From the NCBI GenBank assembly GCA_900318345.1, contig ONKD01000009.1:25493-89492 (forward strand): a stretch of 64,000 nucleotides of DNA. Reading direction: 5' to 3'. The stretch is from an uncultured Prevotellaceae bacterium (GTDB lineage Bacteria; Bacteroidota; Bacteroidia; Bacteroidales; Muribaculaceae). Under the pieces are notes generated by a model that was given only the letters and a program-made list of their open reading frames with translations, was not told the origin of the DNA and did no database searches. A program made the position numbers and the translations under genes. This document shows positions 1 to 9,700 of the stretch, piece after piece (the first letter of the stretch is position 1; the number at the start of each line of letters is the position of its first letter).

Positions 1-454
1 CCTGTTTCTCGATGTGGATAAACGCATCGCTGTACAACCGGTGCTCGTGCTGATTCCACATGAGTTCATCGGTGAGCACAACATCATTGTTCACGTTAGT
101 GATGCGCACATTGCCCGTGAGGGTCCACAGGGCCTTGTCCTTGTCAAAGTAGGCCGAGTCACACTTGATGGTGGAAACGGGTTTGTAGTTGTTGTCCAGT
201 TCCTCACAAGTCACACCCTTAGGGAAGGTCCAGTGCGGCACCTTAGCCTCCTCATACATGTTCCACAGCTTGGTGGCGATGCGGTAGCGGGTGTGGCCCG
301 AGTCGCTGATGACCGTCTCCACATCGGTTGTGGACATGGTGGGCACTGCCTCGGGATCGGTGGGATGATCTACCATGGTGGTTGCACTGTCCTTACAGCC
401 AGCAAGCAGGGTCACCACAACAATCACAAGCGCTATGTGCAACAGGCATCTCAC
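1..454 (-). CDS. lptC: LptC, LPS-export periplasmic lipoprotein (3' end cut off)
   Basis: About 151 residues are visible; the C-terminus lies beyond base 1. LptC is the bitopic/lipid-anchored part of the Lpt bridge that moves lipopolysaccharide from the inner to the outer membrane. The start is read as GTG at 454, because the reading frame is closed upstream by a stop 9 nt before it. The N-terminus is a short hydrophobic segment ending in a lipobox, LLAGC. The following region has the LptC-type pattern of W/Y-rich beta strands (VISDSGHTRYRIATKLW, then DKALWTLTGNVRITN). It is the last visible gene of a coaX, porin, lptC run, a common Bacteroidales order. Family assignment rests on sequence pattern and context. 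Confidence 0.85.
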   Translation of the reverse strand, partial: MRCLLHIALVIVVVTLLAGCKDSATTMVDHPTDPEAVPTMSTTDVETVISDSGHTRYRIATKLWNMYEEAKVPHWTFPKGVTCEELDNNYKPVSTIKCDSAYFDKDKALWTLTGNVRITNVNNDVVLTDELMWNQHEHRLYSDAFIHIEKQ

Positions 455-460
455 AGCAGG

Positions 461-1717
461 TTAGCGTATGCGGTTCTTCCAGAACCACATCTCGTTGAAG
501 TTGATTCCGAGTGTGATGTTAAGGTAATTCTCGGTGATGAGATGGGTGGGGCTGGTTTCACGATGACGCCACTCCACGCCCAGGTTAACGGTCGTCTCGT
601 CGCCAATGGCGGGAGCGGGAAGACCGATACCGACGCTGAGGCCATAGTCACGCACGTTATTGCCGTTGTAATTCAGGTAATCGTGGTTATAGAACGCACC
701 GGCCCTGAACTGCATGGAGCCCACATAGCTGCGGCGATGGTTGGGCGTGTACTGCACACCTGCAGCCACCTTCCACCTGTCGTCAAACTGCATTGTCTGG
801 GACTCAAATCCCCCGATGGGGGTGTACTTGGCATCACTCCAATTCTGGTAAGTATAGTCGGCCTCAACCAGCAGCTTGTGGTTAAACTGATAGCTCAAAC
901 CCACGCCAATGGTTGTGGGTTGCTCGTAGTTGCCCTTCATCGTCGTGTAGCCGATGGTATCGAGTTTGCTGTCCTGACTGTCATAACGCGTTCCCCAAGT
1001 GTGGCCATGATAAGACTTCTTGGGCTGGTAAGTGGCACCCAGGGTGAGCAGGTCACGACCTTTCATCAGGGGCAGACTGTATTGAGCACCCACTTGAACG
1101 TTCCAGTCACGGATCTGCATGGTGCGGCCAAAATAGCTGGTCGAGTTCGTCGCAATCACCGTCGAGTTGTTCGTCGTGCCGAACAGGTAAGCGAAATTGA
1201 AGCCTAACGACAAGTGCTTGAACGGCTCATATCCAGCGCCAAAGTAGAGCTGGTTGAAACCACCGCTACCGCTGCGCGACTCACTGCCGTTTTCAATGTC
1301 GCCACCATAGGAGTAACCAACCTGGGAATAAGGCAGCAAGCCAAACGAGGCACCCAATCCCTTAGTAATCCTGAAATGACCGGTCAAGTAGTCCAGTCCG
1401 CCGCCAAAGTTGTAACCATTGTGGCCATTCTCCTTGCTCCACAGGTTGGAGACGTCAACACCCACATCCCACAGGAAGGTGAGTGAATCCACGTTAGCAT
1501 AGGAAGCGGGATTCATCACGTTGATGATGCGTCCACCCTTCATGGCATAGCCCACACCACCCATCGAGCGCTGGATGCTGGAGACATTGTCGTTAATCAA
1601 GCCATAGCCCATCTTAGAATAGGGGGTGGTCACGATCTGTGCTTGCCCCATGCCGCAACCCATTGCGACAGCAAGCAGTAACAGTGTTATTGTTTTAACG
1701 ATTTTCATTCTTTTCAT
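461..1717 (-). CDS. FadL-like outer-membrane beta-barrel protein
   Basis: The 418-residue protein has a signal peptide (about residues 1-25, ending GMGQAQ) followed by alternating glycine/aromatic beta strands to the end, as in the OmpP1/FadL-like porins of Bacteroidales. The C-terminal strand ends WFWKNRIR. Two ATG codons, at 1717 and 1708, are in frame; the first overlaps the end of coaX, so translation is probably coupled to coaX. A longer open frame extends into coaX but lacks a plausible signal peptide start. The substrate is unknown. Position between coaX and lptC is conserved in the order (from general knowledge). Confidence 0.8.
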   Translation of the reverse strand: MKRMKIVKTITLLLLAVAMGCGMGQAQIVTTPYSKMGYGLINDNVSSIQRSMGGVGYAMKGGRIINVMNPASYANVDSLTFLWDVGVDVSNLWSKENGHNGYNFGGGLDYLTGHFRITKGLGASFGLLPYSQVGYSYGGDIENGSESRSGSGGFNQLYFGAGYEPFKHLSLGFNFAYLFGTTNNSTVIATNSTSYFGRTMQIRDWNVQVGAQYSLPLMKGRDLLTLGATYQPKKSYHGHTWGTRYDSQDSKLDTIGYTTMKGNYEQPTTIGVGLSYQFNHKLLVEADYTYQNWSDAKYTPIGGFESQTMQFDDRWKVAAGVQYTPNHRRSYVGSMQFRAGAFYNHDYLNYNGNNVRDYGLSVGIGLPAPAIGDETTVNLGVEWRHRETSPTHLITENYLNITLGINFNEMWFWKNRIR

Positions 1718-2447
1718 TGTATAAGTAGATGCGGTTGAGTCCTTCAGCCGCCAAATGTTCTTGATAAATGACGCCCTCCTCGCCCAGACGGCTGTGCAGC
1801 AACTTGCCGTCACCGCCCGTGAGAAAGACCGTCAGGCCGGGATGTGACATCTTGAGCGTCGCGATGCACGATCTGATCTCGCCCAGCAACCCCAGCAATA
1901 CCCCACTGCGGATGGCCGTCTGGGTATCATAGCCCATGACGGGCGTGTCGCCATCGGCATCCACAAGGGGCAGCCGCCCCGTGTGCTCGTGCAACGACTT
2001 GAAGCGCAGGCCCAGCCCGGGCGCGATGTTGCCACCCACAAAACAGCCATCGGCAGTCACTAGGTCATAGGTGATAGCCGTGCCGGCATCAATGACCAGC
2101 ACGTCGCCCCCCTGTGCAATGCTCCAGGCGCCCACAGCGGTCGCTATGCGGTCGCGCCCCAACGTCTGCGGGGTGCGATAGCCCAGGCTGATGGGCATCG
2201 GCGTCGCGTGGGTCAGGTTCATCACACGGCTGCACCGCTGATTGATGAGTTCTTCAACACGCTGGCTGGCCTCGCTCGAGGCCGTGCTACACATGATGGC
2301 GCTGTCGGGCTTGTAGGTGCTGATGAAACGGTCCAGTAACCTCACGTCACGCCGCATGAAGCGGTTGGTCGCCACGAGCTCCGTGCCGATGAAAAACGCC
2401 ACCTTGACCGAGGTGTTGCCGTTATCTATCGTGAGATTGCCTTTCAT
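1695..2447 (-). CDS. coaX: Type III pantothenate kinase
   Basis: CoaX phosphorylates pantothenate, the first step of coenzyme A synthesis. The protein is 250 residues, the usual length. The N-terminal phosphate loop reads NLTIDNGNTSVKVAFF, the adenine/pantothenate-side motif reads GRDRIATAVGAW, and the second phosphate motif is VIDAGTAITYDLV, followed by GGNIAPGLGLRFKSLHE. The start is taken as ATG 2447. A TTG start at 2468 is open but lies upstream of the likely promoter, so it is unlikely to be used. The 3' end overlaps the start of the downstream porin gene. Confidence 0.95.
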   Translation of the reverse strand: MKGNLTIDNGNTSVKVAFFIGTELVATNRFMRRDVRLLDRFISTYKPDSAIMCSTASSEASQRVEELINQRCSRVMNLTHATPMPISLGYRTPQTLGRDRIATAVGAWSIAQGGDVLVIDAGTAITYDLVTADGCFVGGNIAPGLGLRFKSLHEHTGRLPLVDADGDTPVMGYDTQTAIRSGVLLGLLGEIRSCIATLKMSHPGLTVFLTGGDGKLLHSRLGEEGVIYQEHLAAEGLNRIYLYNEKNENR

Positions 2448-2455
2448 CAAAAGCG

Positions 2456-2484
2456 CAAAATTACTCAATTATTGGTAATTACAA
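2456..2484 (-). promoter_or_regulatory. Bacteroidetes-type promoter of coaX, near-leaderless
   Basis: On the minus strand the -7 element is TAATTTTG (2463-2456) and a TTG lies 18 nt upstream (2484-2482). A start about 7 nt below the element would fall almost on the ATG at 2447, so the coaX message would have little or no 5' leader. Confidence 0.6.
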
Positions 2485-2506
2485 AAAATAATCCGTCAGG
2501 TTGAGG

Positions 2507-2875
2507 CTATTTTTCGGATTTATTGCTCTCGCGGTCAATCATCCAGGAGGCGTAAAGCTGCACAACCACGCCCGCCAACAAGAAGCCAAGCCAGTTGTTA
2601 GTGCCCGGCGAGAAGAATATCATCCACGCGCTAACACAGTACAGGATAGCACTGAAGATGAGGATGTGGTGCAACCGCTTGATGCGCAACGACGGGCCAT
2701 CATAAATACCGATGAAGCGCCCCACCAGCACAATAAACGCGCCCGCAGCAAATGCCCAGTGCATCCACATCTCATTCAGGTCGAGCAAAGGCATGACTGC
2801 CATCACCACCAAAACAAGCATCCCAATGAGCACCAGCACATTGGACATTTTAGTCCTATTTTCTTGGGTCATCAT
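2507..2875 (-). CDS. Small four-helix membrane protein of unknown function
   Basis: The 122-residue protein has four hydrophobic segments (about residues 10-28, 36-53, 72-87 and 93-112) separated by short loops, and a charged C-terminus. I do not recognise a named family, though similar small membrane proteins occur beside divIC and trmD in Bacteroidales. It is the last gene of a five-gene run, starting 7 nt after divIC. Start choice between two adjacent ATG codons is arbitrary. Confidence 0.75.
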   Translation of the reverse strand: MMTQENRTKMSNVLVLIGMLVLVVMAVMPLLDLNEMWMHWAFAAGAFIVLVGRFIGIYDGPSLRIKRLHHILIFSAILYCVSAWMIFFSPGTNNWLGFLLAGVVVQLYASWMIDRESNKSEK

Positions 2876-2882
2876 TGCCAGT

Positions 2883-3191
2883 TCAAGGGATATTGGTGAT
2901 AAAGACCTCCTCGTTGATGCGCTTCATGCCATATTTCTCGCGCACGAGGCGCTCAAGCGACTCGTTGTCGGTATTCAGCTCATTCACCTTAGCCTCATAC
3001 ATGGCCGCCGAGTCCTGATTGTTCTTGATCTGGCTCTTTAACTCGTTGATTTGCGAACGATAAGAGTTGATGCGCATGTAGTTGTTGTCCCCAAAGAACA
3101 ACAACACAACGACAAATGCTATAAAGATGATCAGCGGGATATTGAGCCACCGTGGTATCCAGGTGGGACGTTTGAAATTAAAGATTGACAT
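2883..3191 (-). CDS. divIC: Septum formation initiator, DivIC/FtsB family
   Basis: The 102-residue bitopic protein has a basic N-terminus, one transmembrane helix (about residues 18-36, IPLIIFIAFVVVLLFFG) and a periplasmic heptad-rich coiled coil (about 40-85). It ends in the family's LVREKYGMKR motif. Proteins of this family join FtsL and FtsQ/DivIB in the divisome and help activate septal peptidoglycan synthesis. It starts 4 nt after trmD. The symbol follows usual Bacteroidales annotation; ftsB would be equally valid. Confidence 0.9.
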   Translation of the reverse strand: MSIFNFKRPTWIPRWLNIPLIIFIAFVVVLLFFGDNNYMRINSYRSQINELKSQIKNNQDSAAMYEAKVNELNTDNESLERLVREKYGMKRINEEVFITNIP

Positions 3192-3195
3192 ATTC

Positions 3196-3903
3196 TTATT
3201 GCTTTTTATTATTGTTGTCTATATTCTTGTCTTTTAACAGGTTGGGGCGCAGGCGGCGGGTACGTTCCAACGACATCTGCATCTTCCAATCGGCAATCTT
3301 GGCCTGGTGGCCGCTGAGCAGGATTTCAGGCACGTGCCAGCCGTTGAACACCTCGGGGCGGGTATAGACGGGGGCCTCGATCAAGCCGTCCTGGAACGAG
3401 TCGGTCAAGGCGCTCTGCTCGTCACCAATGGCGCCGGGAATCAGGCGCACCACGGCATCGGCAATGACAGCAGCCGGCAACTCGCCGCCAGTGAGCACAT
3501 AGTCGCCGATGGTGATTTCCCGCGTGATAAGGTGCTCCCTGATGCGGTAGTCCACGCCCTTATAGTGGCCGCACAGAATCATCAGGTTCTCCTTGAGTGA
3601 TAAGGCGTTGGCCATGGGTTGGTCTAACTGCTCGCCATCGGGCGAGGTGAAAATAATCTCGTCATAGTCGCGCTGGCTCTTCAGTTCCTCCATGCAGCGC
3701 CACACGGGCTCAATCTGCATCACCATGCCCGCCTCGCCGCCAAAGGGGTAGTCATCGACCTTGCGGTGCTTGCGCAGGCTCCAGTCCCTGAGGTTATGCA
3801 CGTGAATCTCCACCAACCCCTTGTCCTGGGCTCGTTGCAGGATGGAGCAGTGCAGTGGGGACTCCAGCGCCTCGGGCATCACGGTGAGTATATCTATACG
3901 CAT
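3196..3903 (-). CDS. trmD: tRNA (guanine-N1)-methyltransferase
   Basis: TrmD methylates G37 next to the anticodon in tRNAs reading CNN codons and prevents +1 frameshifting. The 235-residue length fits. Family motifs in order: [12 protein letters not shown] at the N-terminus, [31 protein letters not shown], and [17 protein letters not shown] of the deep trefoil knot that binds AdoMet; [20 protein letters not shown] begins the C-terminal tRNA-binding part. The start at 3903 is 3 nt from the preceding mini-gene, so the two are likely co-translated. Confidence 0.97.
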   Translation of the reverse strand: MRIDILTVMPEALESPLHCSILQRAQDKGLVEIHVHNLRDWSLRKHRKVDDYPFGGEAGMVMQIEPVWRCMEELKSQRDYDEIIFTSPDGEQLDQPMANALSLKENLMILCGHYKGVDYRIREHLITREITIGDYVLTGGELPAAVIADAVVRLIPGAIGDEQSALTDSFQDGLIEAPVYTRPEVFNGWHVPEILLSGHQAKIADWKMQMSLERTRRLRPNLLKDKNIDNNNKKQ

Positions 3904-3906
3904 GAT

Positions 3907-4125
3907 CTATTGTTTTAAGATTAAGTCAATAACACTATTCACATCAGCAATGCTGATTACGTCGTCGGCATCGGTCAGGACGATTTCATAGCCATCGCTC
4001 ACGGCAACACCCGCCAGTCCATATCCGTCACAGGTGATGCGGCCCTCCACGTTGTGGGCGCCACAGCACAACACATTACCCAGTAACAGCGTTGCGGTGA
4101 ACAGTATGGATGATGTGACCCTCAT
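3907..4125 (-). CDS. 72-residue exported relic: metallophosphoesterase N-domain joined to half a dockerin
   Basis: Residues 1-23 form a signal peptide. Residues 25-53 (NVEGRITCDGYGLAGVAVSD onward) match the small N-terminal domain that precedes calcineurin-like phosphoesterases in Bacteroides. Residues 53-72 (DADDVISIADVNSVIDLILK) match the second half of a type I dockerin-like repeat. The catalytic domain expected between them is absent, so the ORF looks like the product of an in-frame internal deletion. It overlaps the DUF4491 gene by 4 nt (ATGA) and ends 3 nt before trmD, so it sits fully embedded in an operon. It may be non-functional, or a tiny exported protein. Confidence 0.65.
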   Translation of the reverse strand: MRVTSSILFTATLLLGNVLCCGAHNVEGRITCDGYGLAGVAVSDGYEIVLTDADDVISIADVNSVIDLILKQ

Positions 4126-4475
4126 TCCTTGGTTTTCTCTCCAGAATCAGACGCTTGATTATCCCAGGGATAGGTGCGCTTGGGGTTGCGCGGGAACCAG
4201 CCCTTGCGCACGCGCTCCTGCTGCTCGCCCACCTCCTTAATGCCCCAAAAACACGAGAATGCGCCCACGCCCAACAGCGAGGCGGCAAGCACGTTTTCCA
4301 CCAGCAGGGAACCTGCACACAGCACGATGCCAACCACCAGGAAGAACCATTTCATGCGTTGTCCCCAGCGGTACTCACCCTTGATGACGATGGGATGGCA
4401 GATGCCGATAATCAAGAAGGAGCACAGGCCCAATACCAGGCCCTGCAAATGATATGTCGCTAAAAAATCAGTCAT
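4122..4475 (-). CDS. DUF4491 membrane protein
   Basis: The 117-residue protein has three to four hydrophobic helices and the DUF4491 hallmarks LIIGICHPIVIKGEYRWG, LCAGSLLVENVLAASLLGV and the tail KGWFPRNPKRTYP. The start is ATG 4475 (MTDFLATYHLQGL); an upstream open frame to 4568 has no good start. It is the first gene of a run ending at 2507. Function of the family is unknown. Confidence 0.85.
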   Translation of the reverse strand: MTDFLATYHLQGLVLGLCSFLIIGICHPIVIKGEYRWGQRMKWFFLVVGIVLCAGSLLVENVLAASLLGVGAFSCFWGIKEVGEQQERVRKGWFPRNPKRTYPWDNQASDSGEKTKE

Positions 4476-4535
4476 TGCTATCGTTAATCCTTGCCCCAGC
4501 GAGACCCCCAAAGGCATCGGGCGGCAATTGCCCTG

Positions 4536-4543
4536 CAAAATTA
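4536..4543 (-). promoter_or_regulatory. Putative -7 promoter element for the DUF4491-trmD-divIC operon
   Basis: TAATTTTG on the minus strand, about 60 nt upstream of the DUF4491 start. A clear -33 TTG was not seen, so confidence is modest. Confidence 0.4.
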
Positions 4544-4609
4544 ATCTTTTTGCACGACATCCCCGCATTAAATATCTTTAAATTGTGTTGCGTGTGGGGC
4601 GATTAAATC

Positions 4610-4990
4610 CTAGCGGCAAAACCGCAACGGCGGCTGGAAGGCATTAGGGATAAACTGGATGCTGAAATCGGGCGACTTGCCAATGAGAATCATCACATCA
4701 TATTGCACCGTCATTTTCAACTGGTAGAAGGTGATGTAACCGTTGGCGGCATTCACCAGATTGCGGATTTTTGTTTTGGTGATCGATTGCATGGGGTCAT
4801 AGTGCTCGTCCTCGCTGCGCGTCTTCACCTCAACGATGTGCAAGCGGTTGGCTTGAGGTTCCTGAGCCACAATGTCAATCTCCAACTTGCCGACACGCCA
4901 ATTGGTCTCGCGCACGGTGTAGCCCTTAGCGATCAGGAAATCGCAAGCCGCCTGCTCTCCAGCCTTGCCCAGTTGATTGTGACGTGCCAT
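4610..4990 (-). CDS. yraN: YraN/UPF0102 endonuclease-like protein
   Basis: The 126-residue protein has the UPF0102 pattern: N-terminal LGKAGEQAACDFLIAKGY, then NWRVGKLEIDIVAQ, then LHIVEVKTRS, which supply the D and ExK residues of a restriction-endonuclease-like fold. The start is ATG 4990; a longer open frame runs into the upstream gene. The 3' end has the family's common R-rich finish. The biological role is unsettled; a nuclease or Holliday-junction resolvase activity is suggested by the fold only. It follows the zinc-ribbon gene by 10 nt. Confidence 0.9.
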   Translation of the reverse strand: MARHNQLGKAGEQAACDFLIAKGYTVRETNWRVGKLEIDIVAQEPQANRLHIVEVKTRSEDEHYDPMQSITKTKIRNLVNAANGYITFYQLKMTVQYDVMILIGKSPDFSIQFIPNAFQPPLRFCR

Positions 4991-5000
4991 AATAATCAGG

Positions 5001-5441
5001 TCATTGTATCGATTCCAACAGGAGGCCAAAGAACACATAGGCCGCAAACAGGATGAGCGTGAACACCACACTCTTGACAAAGCAGCCCCAAGCACTCATG
5101 CCGGCCTGCTTTTTCTTCTTGGATTTCTTTTTGGCAGGCTTTTTCTTAGTGGCAGGCGTGCCGCTGCTACTACCGCCAGGGCCAGTATAGCGATAGGAAG
5201 TGGATGCTTGTTTCATGCGGGTATAGTGAGGAGGAGGGGTGCTGGTGGTAGAGCCAGACTTGCGCGGCGGCGGAGTCGTTGACGGCTCCTCGCTAGCAGT
5301 AGTGGAGGTGGACCGTTTCTTGGGAATGGGTTGGCGAGCCTGCAGCAAGCACTGCGGACAAACGATCACCCCATCGTTGGCGATGAGTTGCTCATTGCTG
5401 ATATCCAGCTTTTTACCGCATTTCGGGCACGTCCAGCGCAT
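5001..5441 (-). CDS. Zinc-ribbon protein with a C-terminal membrane anchor
   Basis: The 146-residue protein begins with a CxxC...CxxC zinc ribbon (MRWTCPKCGKKL and IVCPQCLL, residues 5-32). This is followed by a low-complexity Thr/Pro/Ser-rich linker (about 38-95), a Lys-rich stretch (about 95-112, KKKPAKKKSKKKK) and one hydrophobic helix (about 120-140). This suggests a tail-anchored protein with the ribbon in the cytoplasm. No specific family recognised; it is likely co-transcribed with yraN. Confidence 0.8.
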   Translation of the reverse strand: MRWTCPKCGKKLDISNEQLIANDGVIVCPQCLLQARQPIPKKRSTSTTASEEPSTTPPPRKSGSTTSTPPPHYTRMKQASTSYRYTGPGGSSSGTPATKKKPAKKKSKKKKQAGMSAWGCFVKSVVFTLILFAAYVFFGLLLESIQ

Positions 5442-5473
5442 AAGTCAAGTAAAAGTTAATAGTGAATAGTCGA

Positions 5474-5518
5474 CAGTTAACAGTGAAGAGTTAATAGGTC
5501 ACTTTTCACTGTTAACTG
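5474..5518. repeat. 14-bp inverted repeat between operons
   Basis: CAGTTAACAGTGAA (5474-5487) is exactly complementary to 5505-5518, with a 17-nt loop. The surroundings contain further GTTAAYAGT-like copies, a pattern frequently seen as an intergenic repeat in Bacteroidales. It lies between the end of the cytoskeletal-like operon and the start of the zinc-ribbon gene and may end the operon transcript. Confidence 0.7.
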
Positions 5519-5536
5519 CCAACTGTCAACTGAATT

Positions 5537-6697
5537 TTATCCCTCGTAGTGGATGATGGCTTTAACCACCACGTGCCACTTGCCGTTGATGAACTCGGCC
5601 TCACCGGCACGGTCGGTGACAATGCGGTTGCCACTAGGAATCTGGATGGCATTACCCGAGCAGGCACGAATCAGGTTGTCGGCGGGCATCATCAGGGCAA
5701 AACGATGTACCTCGGGCTTGTCAATCACCTCGAAGGTGCCATGCAGGCCGTCCTTGGTGTCGAGCACATAGATGGAGTTACCCTGCTCCAACTCGTCGCT
5801 CACGCGGGTGAAATCGTCATTCTCATCGGGCCTACCCATGAAGAGCGTCATGGGCTCAGTGGGAGCCTCAACGGGTTCTTCCTCATCGAGTGCAGCCACT
5901 TCGTCAACTTCCTGTTCAGGTGCCTCGGCAGGCTCTGCCACAACGGCTTCCTTGTGGTTGCGGACGGCTTTGCCTGTCAATCTAATCGACAGGGCCTTCA
6001 TCTGGTCGGCAGCATCGGTCGAGAACTCTTGCAGGTTTGCATTGGTGCGTTCAATCTCGCGGGCAAACTTGCGCTCCATCTCCTTGACCTTGCCACGGTT
6101 GCTCAAGGCCGTCAGCAAGGCACACAGGCCGAGCAGGGAGCCCAGGATACCCAGCCACAGGGGCAGGTTGGCTGGACAAGAAAATGCGCCATTCTGGCTT
6201 TTGCGAAGGGCACGATGGCGTTCATCGGCGGGCGCGGGAGCCACACCGGTACTGGAGGCATCATCGGCATTCTCGACATTCTCGCCATCGGCATCGGTGG
6301 TCTCGGGCACAGCATTAGCCAGCTCGGGATGCTCAGTGATAAATGCCTGGAACTCAGGTTCAACAAGTTTCCAGATTTGAGGAGTTACAAGTTCCTGAAG
6401 GTCGCTGATGCTACCGTTCTTGCCTTCCTCTTCTTTGAACTCGTCGTAGATTTTCTCCCAACGGCGGCCCTGATTGCTATAGACGTCGTTGAGGTTGTCA
6501 AGGGTATAACCCTGGGGATACTTCGCCTTGATTTCCTCGATTTTCTTGCCAAAACCGCGGGCATGGGCCGTGAAATGGGCACAGGTGGCTACACCCTGCT
6601 TCCATAGTGCGGGCGAGAGGGGTTGGTCGGCATTCTGTGCCATGGCCGAACTGACTAGACAGACAATGACTGCCATGAATAAAGTAAAGCGTTTCAT
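5537..6697 (-). CDS. Membrane protein with coiled coil, last gene of the actin/tubulin-like operon
   Basis: The 386-residue protein has a signal peptide (residues 1-20, ending SSAMAQ) and a charged alpha-helical periplasmic part (about 25-130). An acidic linker is followed by one transmembrane helix (about 180-200, LPLWLGILGSLLGLCALL) and a cytoplasmic coiled coil (about 205-245, EMERKFAREIERTNANL). A distinct C-terminal domain (about 290-386) ends HVVVKAIIHYEG. The topology would link the periplasm to cytoplasmic partners. It starts 31 nt after the ATPase gene. I recognise no named family. The start at 6697 was chosen because it opens the signal peptide. Confidence 0.8.
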   Translation of the reverse strand: MKRFTLFMAVIVCLVSSAMAQNADQPLSPALWKQGVATCAHFTAHARGFGKKIEEIKAKYPQGYTLDNLNDVYSNQGRRWEKIYDEFKEEEGKNGSISDLQELVTPQIWKLVEPEFQAFITEHPELANAVPETTDADGENVENADDASSTGVAPAPADERHRALRKSQNGAFSCPANLPLWLGILGSLLGLCALLTALSNRGKVKEMERKFAREIERTNANLQEFSTDAADQMKALSIRLTGKAVRNHKEAVVAEPAEAPEQEVDEVAALDEEEPVEAPTEPMTLFMGRPDENDDFTRVSDELEQGNSIYVLDTKDGLHGTFEVIDKPEVHRFALMMPADNLIRACSGNAIQIPSGNRIVTDRAGEAEFINGKWHVVVKAIIHYEG

Positions 6698-6728
6698 AAC
6701 TCTTGAATTGTTAGGGAGGATATTAATT

Positions 6729-9700
6729 TTATTGATTAAACTTGCTAATGACATCGTTGCGCATGTTCTTGAGCAGATTGTGGCGAATCACGCCGATGAC
6801 GGGATAGAAGAACGGCACATCTTCAACCACATCGGTGGCATTATAACGTCCCTTGAGGAACGTGTTGATGCCTGCCGTGAGATAGTTGGCGAGGTTGTCG
6901 CTCAACACGCTTTCAAACAGCCTCAACACGTTGTTCTCGATGCCGAACTCATCCTTTATGGTCGCGTCACACAACTCGACAAAGAAGTTGTTAAACTCCT
7001 TGACCTTCTCGACCAGGCGCTCACGCACCTCGATCGACTCGACTTGAGCCATCGTGAGTTCATCATCGCCAAGCATCGAGCAGCAGTAGCGCATCCGTTT
7101 CACGCTCGTAGCGTTATAGCGGGCAACATCAGCCTGGCCTTCCAAGCGCTTGTTTTCCAGCTTGATGCCGCCTCGGCACGTGATCTGCTTGGGACACTTG
7201 TCCTCAATCTTGATCTCAAACAACTCGGTGTATTGCTTACCATAAACACGCTCCACAATCGTCTGTGTGAGCATGTTAATGCGGCTCAACGACCCTAAGA
7301 TGTTCAGGATCTTGCTGCCCGTACCCGAGAAATAGATCTGCTTGGGCATCTCATAGCCGCGCTGCTTCATCGCCTGAGCGATGTAGTAGATGATGGCGGC
7401 ATAGAAGTACATGAAGATGAGGCGGCGCTGGCTGTCGTTGCGCAACAGGGCATTGTAGCTGTACAGGTTGCGGTCAATTTCACGCAGCGTCCTCAGCTCC
7501 TCGACATTCTCGATCGAGAACAAGAAGGCGTTGATGTCCTCGCTGCGCTTCTGGGCCATGATGTCGCTCAAGATGCTGCTCAGGTAAGCGATATTGTTAC
7601 CCTTGTCATTCTCGATGAGCTGCTTGAAGTAGCGCGTGTAGTGCTGCAACAACGGGTTGTTGTCGGCATCCTTGTCGGTAAAACCGTCGCCAAAGATGGC
7701 ATTGCCCGCAAAGCGGAACGAGGAGATGGCCACTGGCTCACTGCTCATGCGGTCGCTCGTGGGCTGGTAAATCACTGTGTCACAGGTGCCGCCACCGATG
7801 TCGATGGAGACATAACTGCTGCCTGCCACCTCGGCACCGCTGTAATAATAGGCGGGCGCAAGGCTCTCGGGGTAGGAGCGCAAACGGTCGCTGCTGGCAC
7901 CGATGTAGGTATTGAACAACTCGGTCCACGTGCGCTCGAGCGTGTCGCGGTCAGCGCCGCCCATGCTCACGGGATAGAAGTAAACAATCTCGGTTCGGCG
8001 CAAATCGGCATTCTCGAGCAACGCCTTGGCCTTGATGAGCAGGGTGAGCTCACGCAGGAACGCCTTGGCCAACTCGGTGTCACCTTTCCACTTGAGGTTG
8101 GTTGTCACCTCATAGCCATGGAAATAGCGCCGCTCATACAGGAACGGGATATTCACGTCGCTGAACAGGTTGCTGCCCACGCCGCTGTTCTCGTTGCGCG
8201 CCAGGGTGGAACGCAGCGGGAAACCATACACGTTGTCGATCTCACGCGGCACAAACTCAACGCGTTGCACCTGCTCGGCATATTCCAGTGAATGGGGCTT
8301 GTGCAGTGATGCAACAAGCACCTGGTTGGAACCATACTCAAAGGTGAACGGACGTGAAGGCTGACCACGCTCGGCCCACTCGACATGGGTGTTGGTGGTA
8401 CCGAAGTCCACGGCAAAGATGAGTTCCTTGGCACTCGGGGCATAGGGTTTCCACTGCGGGATAATCACGCCTCCTGAGCGTCCAAGGTAATTCTGCACGC
8501 TCACCTCGATGTAGTCAAACGAGCCGTCAACATCATAATAAGTGGTGCTGTAACCCGAGTGGGAGCGGATAGCGTCGCGCACGTTCAGACCCTCGGTCTT
8601 AATGCCGTTCTTGTAAAACCGCAACGTGGCTCCGCCGCTTTCTATCATTGTGAACAATTCGACGGTATAATCGTCATTGACATCGGTCTTGACAAACGGG
8701 AAGATGGAAGTTGACAACGTGGCTCCCACCACGCGTCCGGTGCCGCGCTTCTCGTCAAAGGTCCACGTGTGGTCATTGATGGGGAAGTACTTGCGCGACA
8801 ACTCGATGTAGCGGTTCTCGCCTTTCTTGACCTTGATGCGCAGGGTCACCATGACGCTGCCGTCGGCAAACTCCTCGATATCAATCACATGGCGTCCAGC
8901 AACGGTGCCGCGCAGGTAGTCGGTGTCAAAATAAGTGAACAGCAACGGTTTCAAGGGCAACAGGTAGCCACAGGTGGGCTGCGGTGTGCGCGGCTTGAGG
9001 TTGCCGTCAAAGAAATGGTCGGTGTCGATCACGCAACCGCTGTCGAGCCTGACAAGTGTGTCGGTCAGGAAATCGTCGGTAGTGACAAACGGATATTGTA
9101 TAGAGGTGTCGGGCAGTTTGCGGTCATTCAGGGGAACATTACCGGCAAACACCTGGGTAGCGCTGTCCCACTCCTTATCGATGTAGCGGAAGTGCTCCAC
9201 ACTGCCGTTGAAGCCGTTGACCAGCACGAGTGGCATGGCGTTTTGAGGTTGCTGCGGCATCGTGGGCATGATGACAAAGTCGCTCTCGCTGGCAGCGGTG
9301 CGAATGTCGAGTACGCGCTTGTGATAGAACCTAGCGCCCAGCACGCTCACGTCAATACCACCGCCAAAGGGGTCATAACTGTGCTCTAGCTGCTCCAGTA
9401 CAGTTCCGGCACGACCCTCGTCCAGGGCATCGAGGTTGGGAATTACCGTGGCAATGCGGCGATAGAGTTCGGGACGGTTCTGGCGCAGGGGCTCCAGATT
9501 CTTCTGCATATAGGAATAAACCTCGCCACACTGCAGGCGCAGCACTGGATAGGCGTTCATCAGCAGATACATGTAGTAAACGAAGTCCTCATCGCGCTGC
9601 CACAGGTGACGCGTCTCGCCAAACAGGCTCACGCCCTGCTCCACCTTGATGGCGTCAATGGTTCCCAATGCGGGGGCAGCCATAACGACACTGGCAGGCG

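Noticed and set aside
14-1207. Long plus-strand open frame opposite lptC and the porin
   Set aside because: It is antisense to two genes with clear signal peptides and family motifs, and has no signal, motif or promoter of its own.
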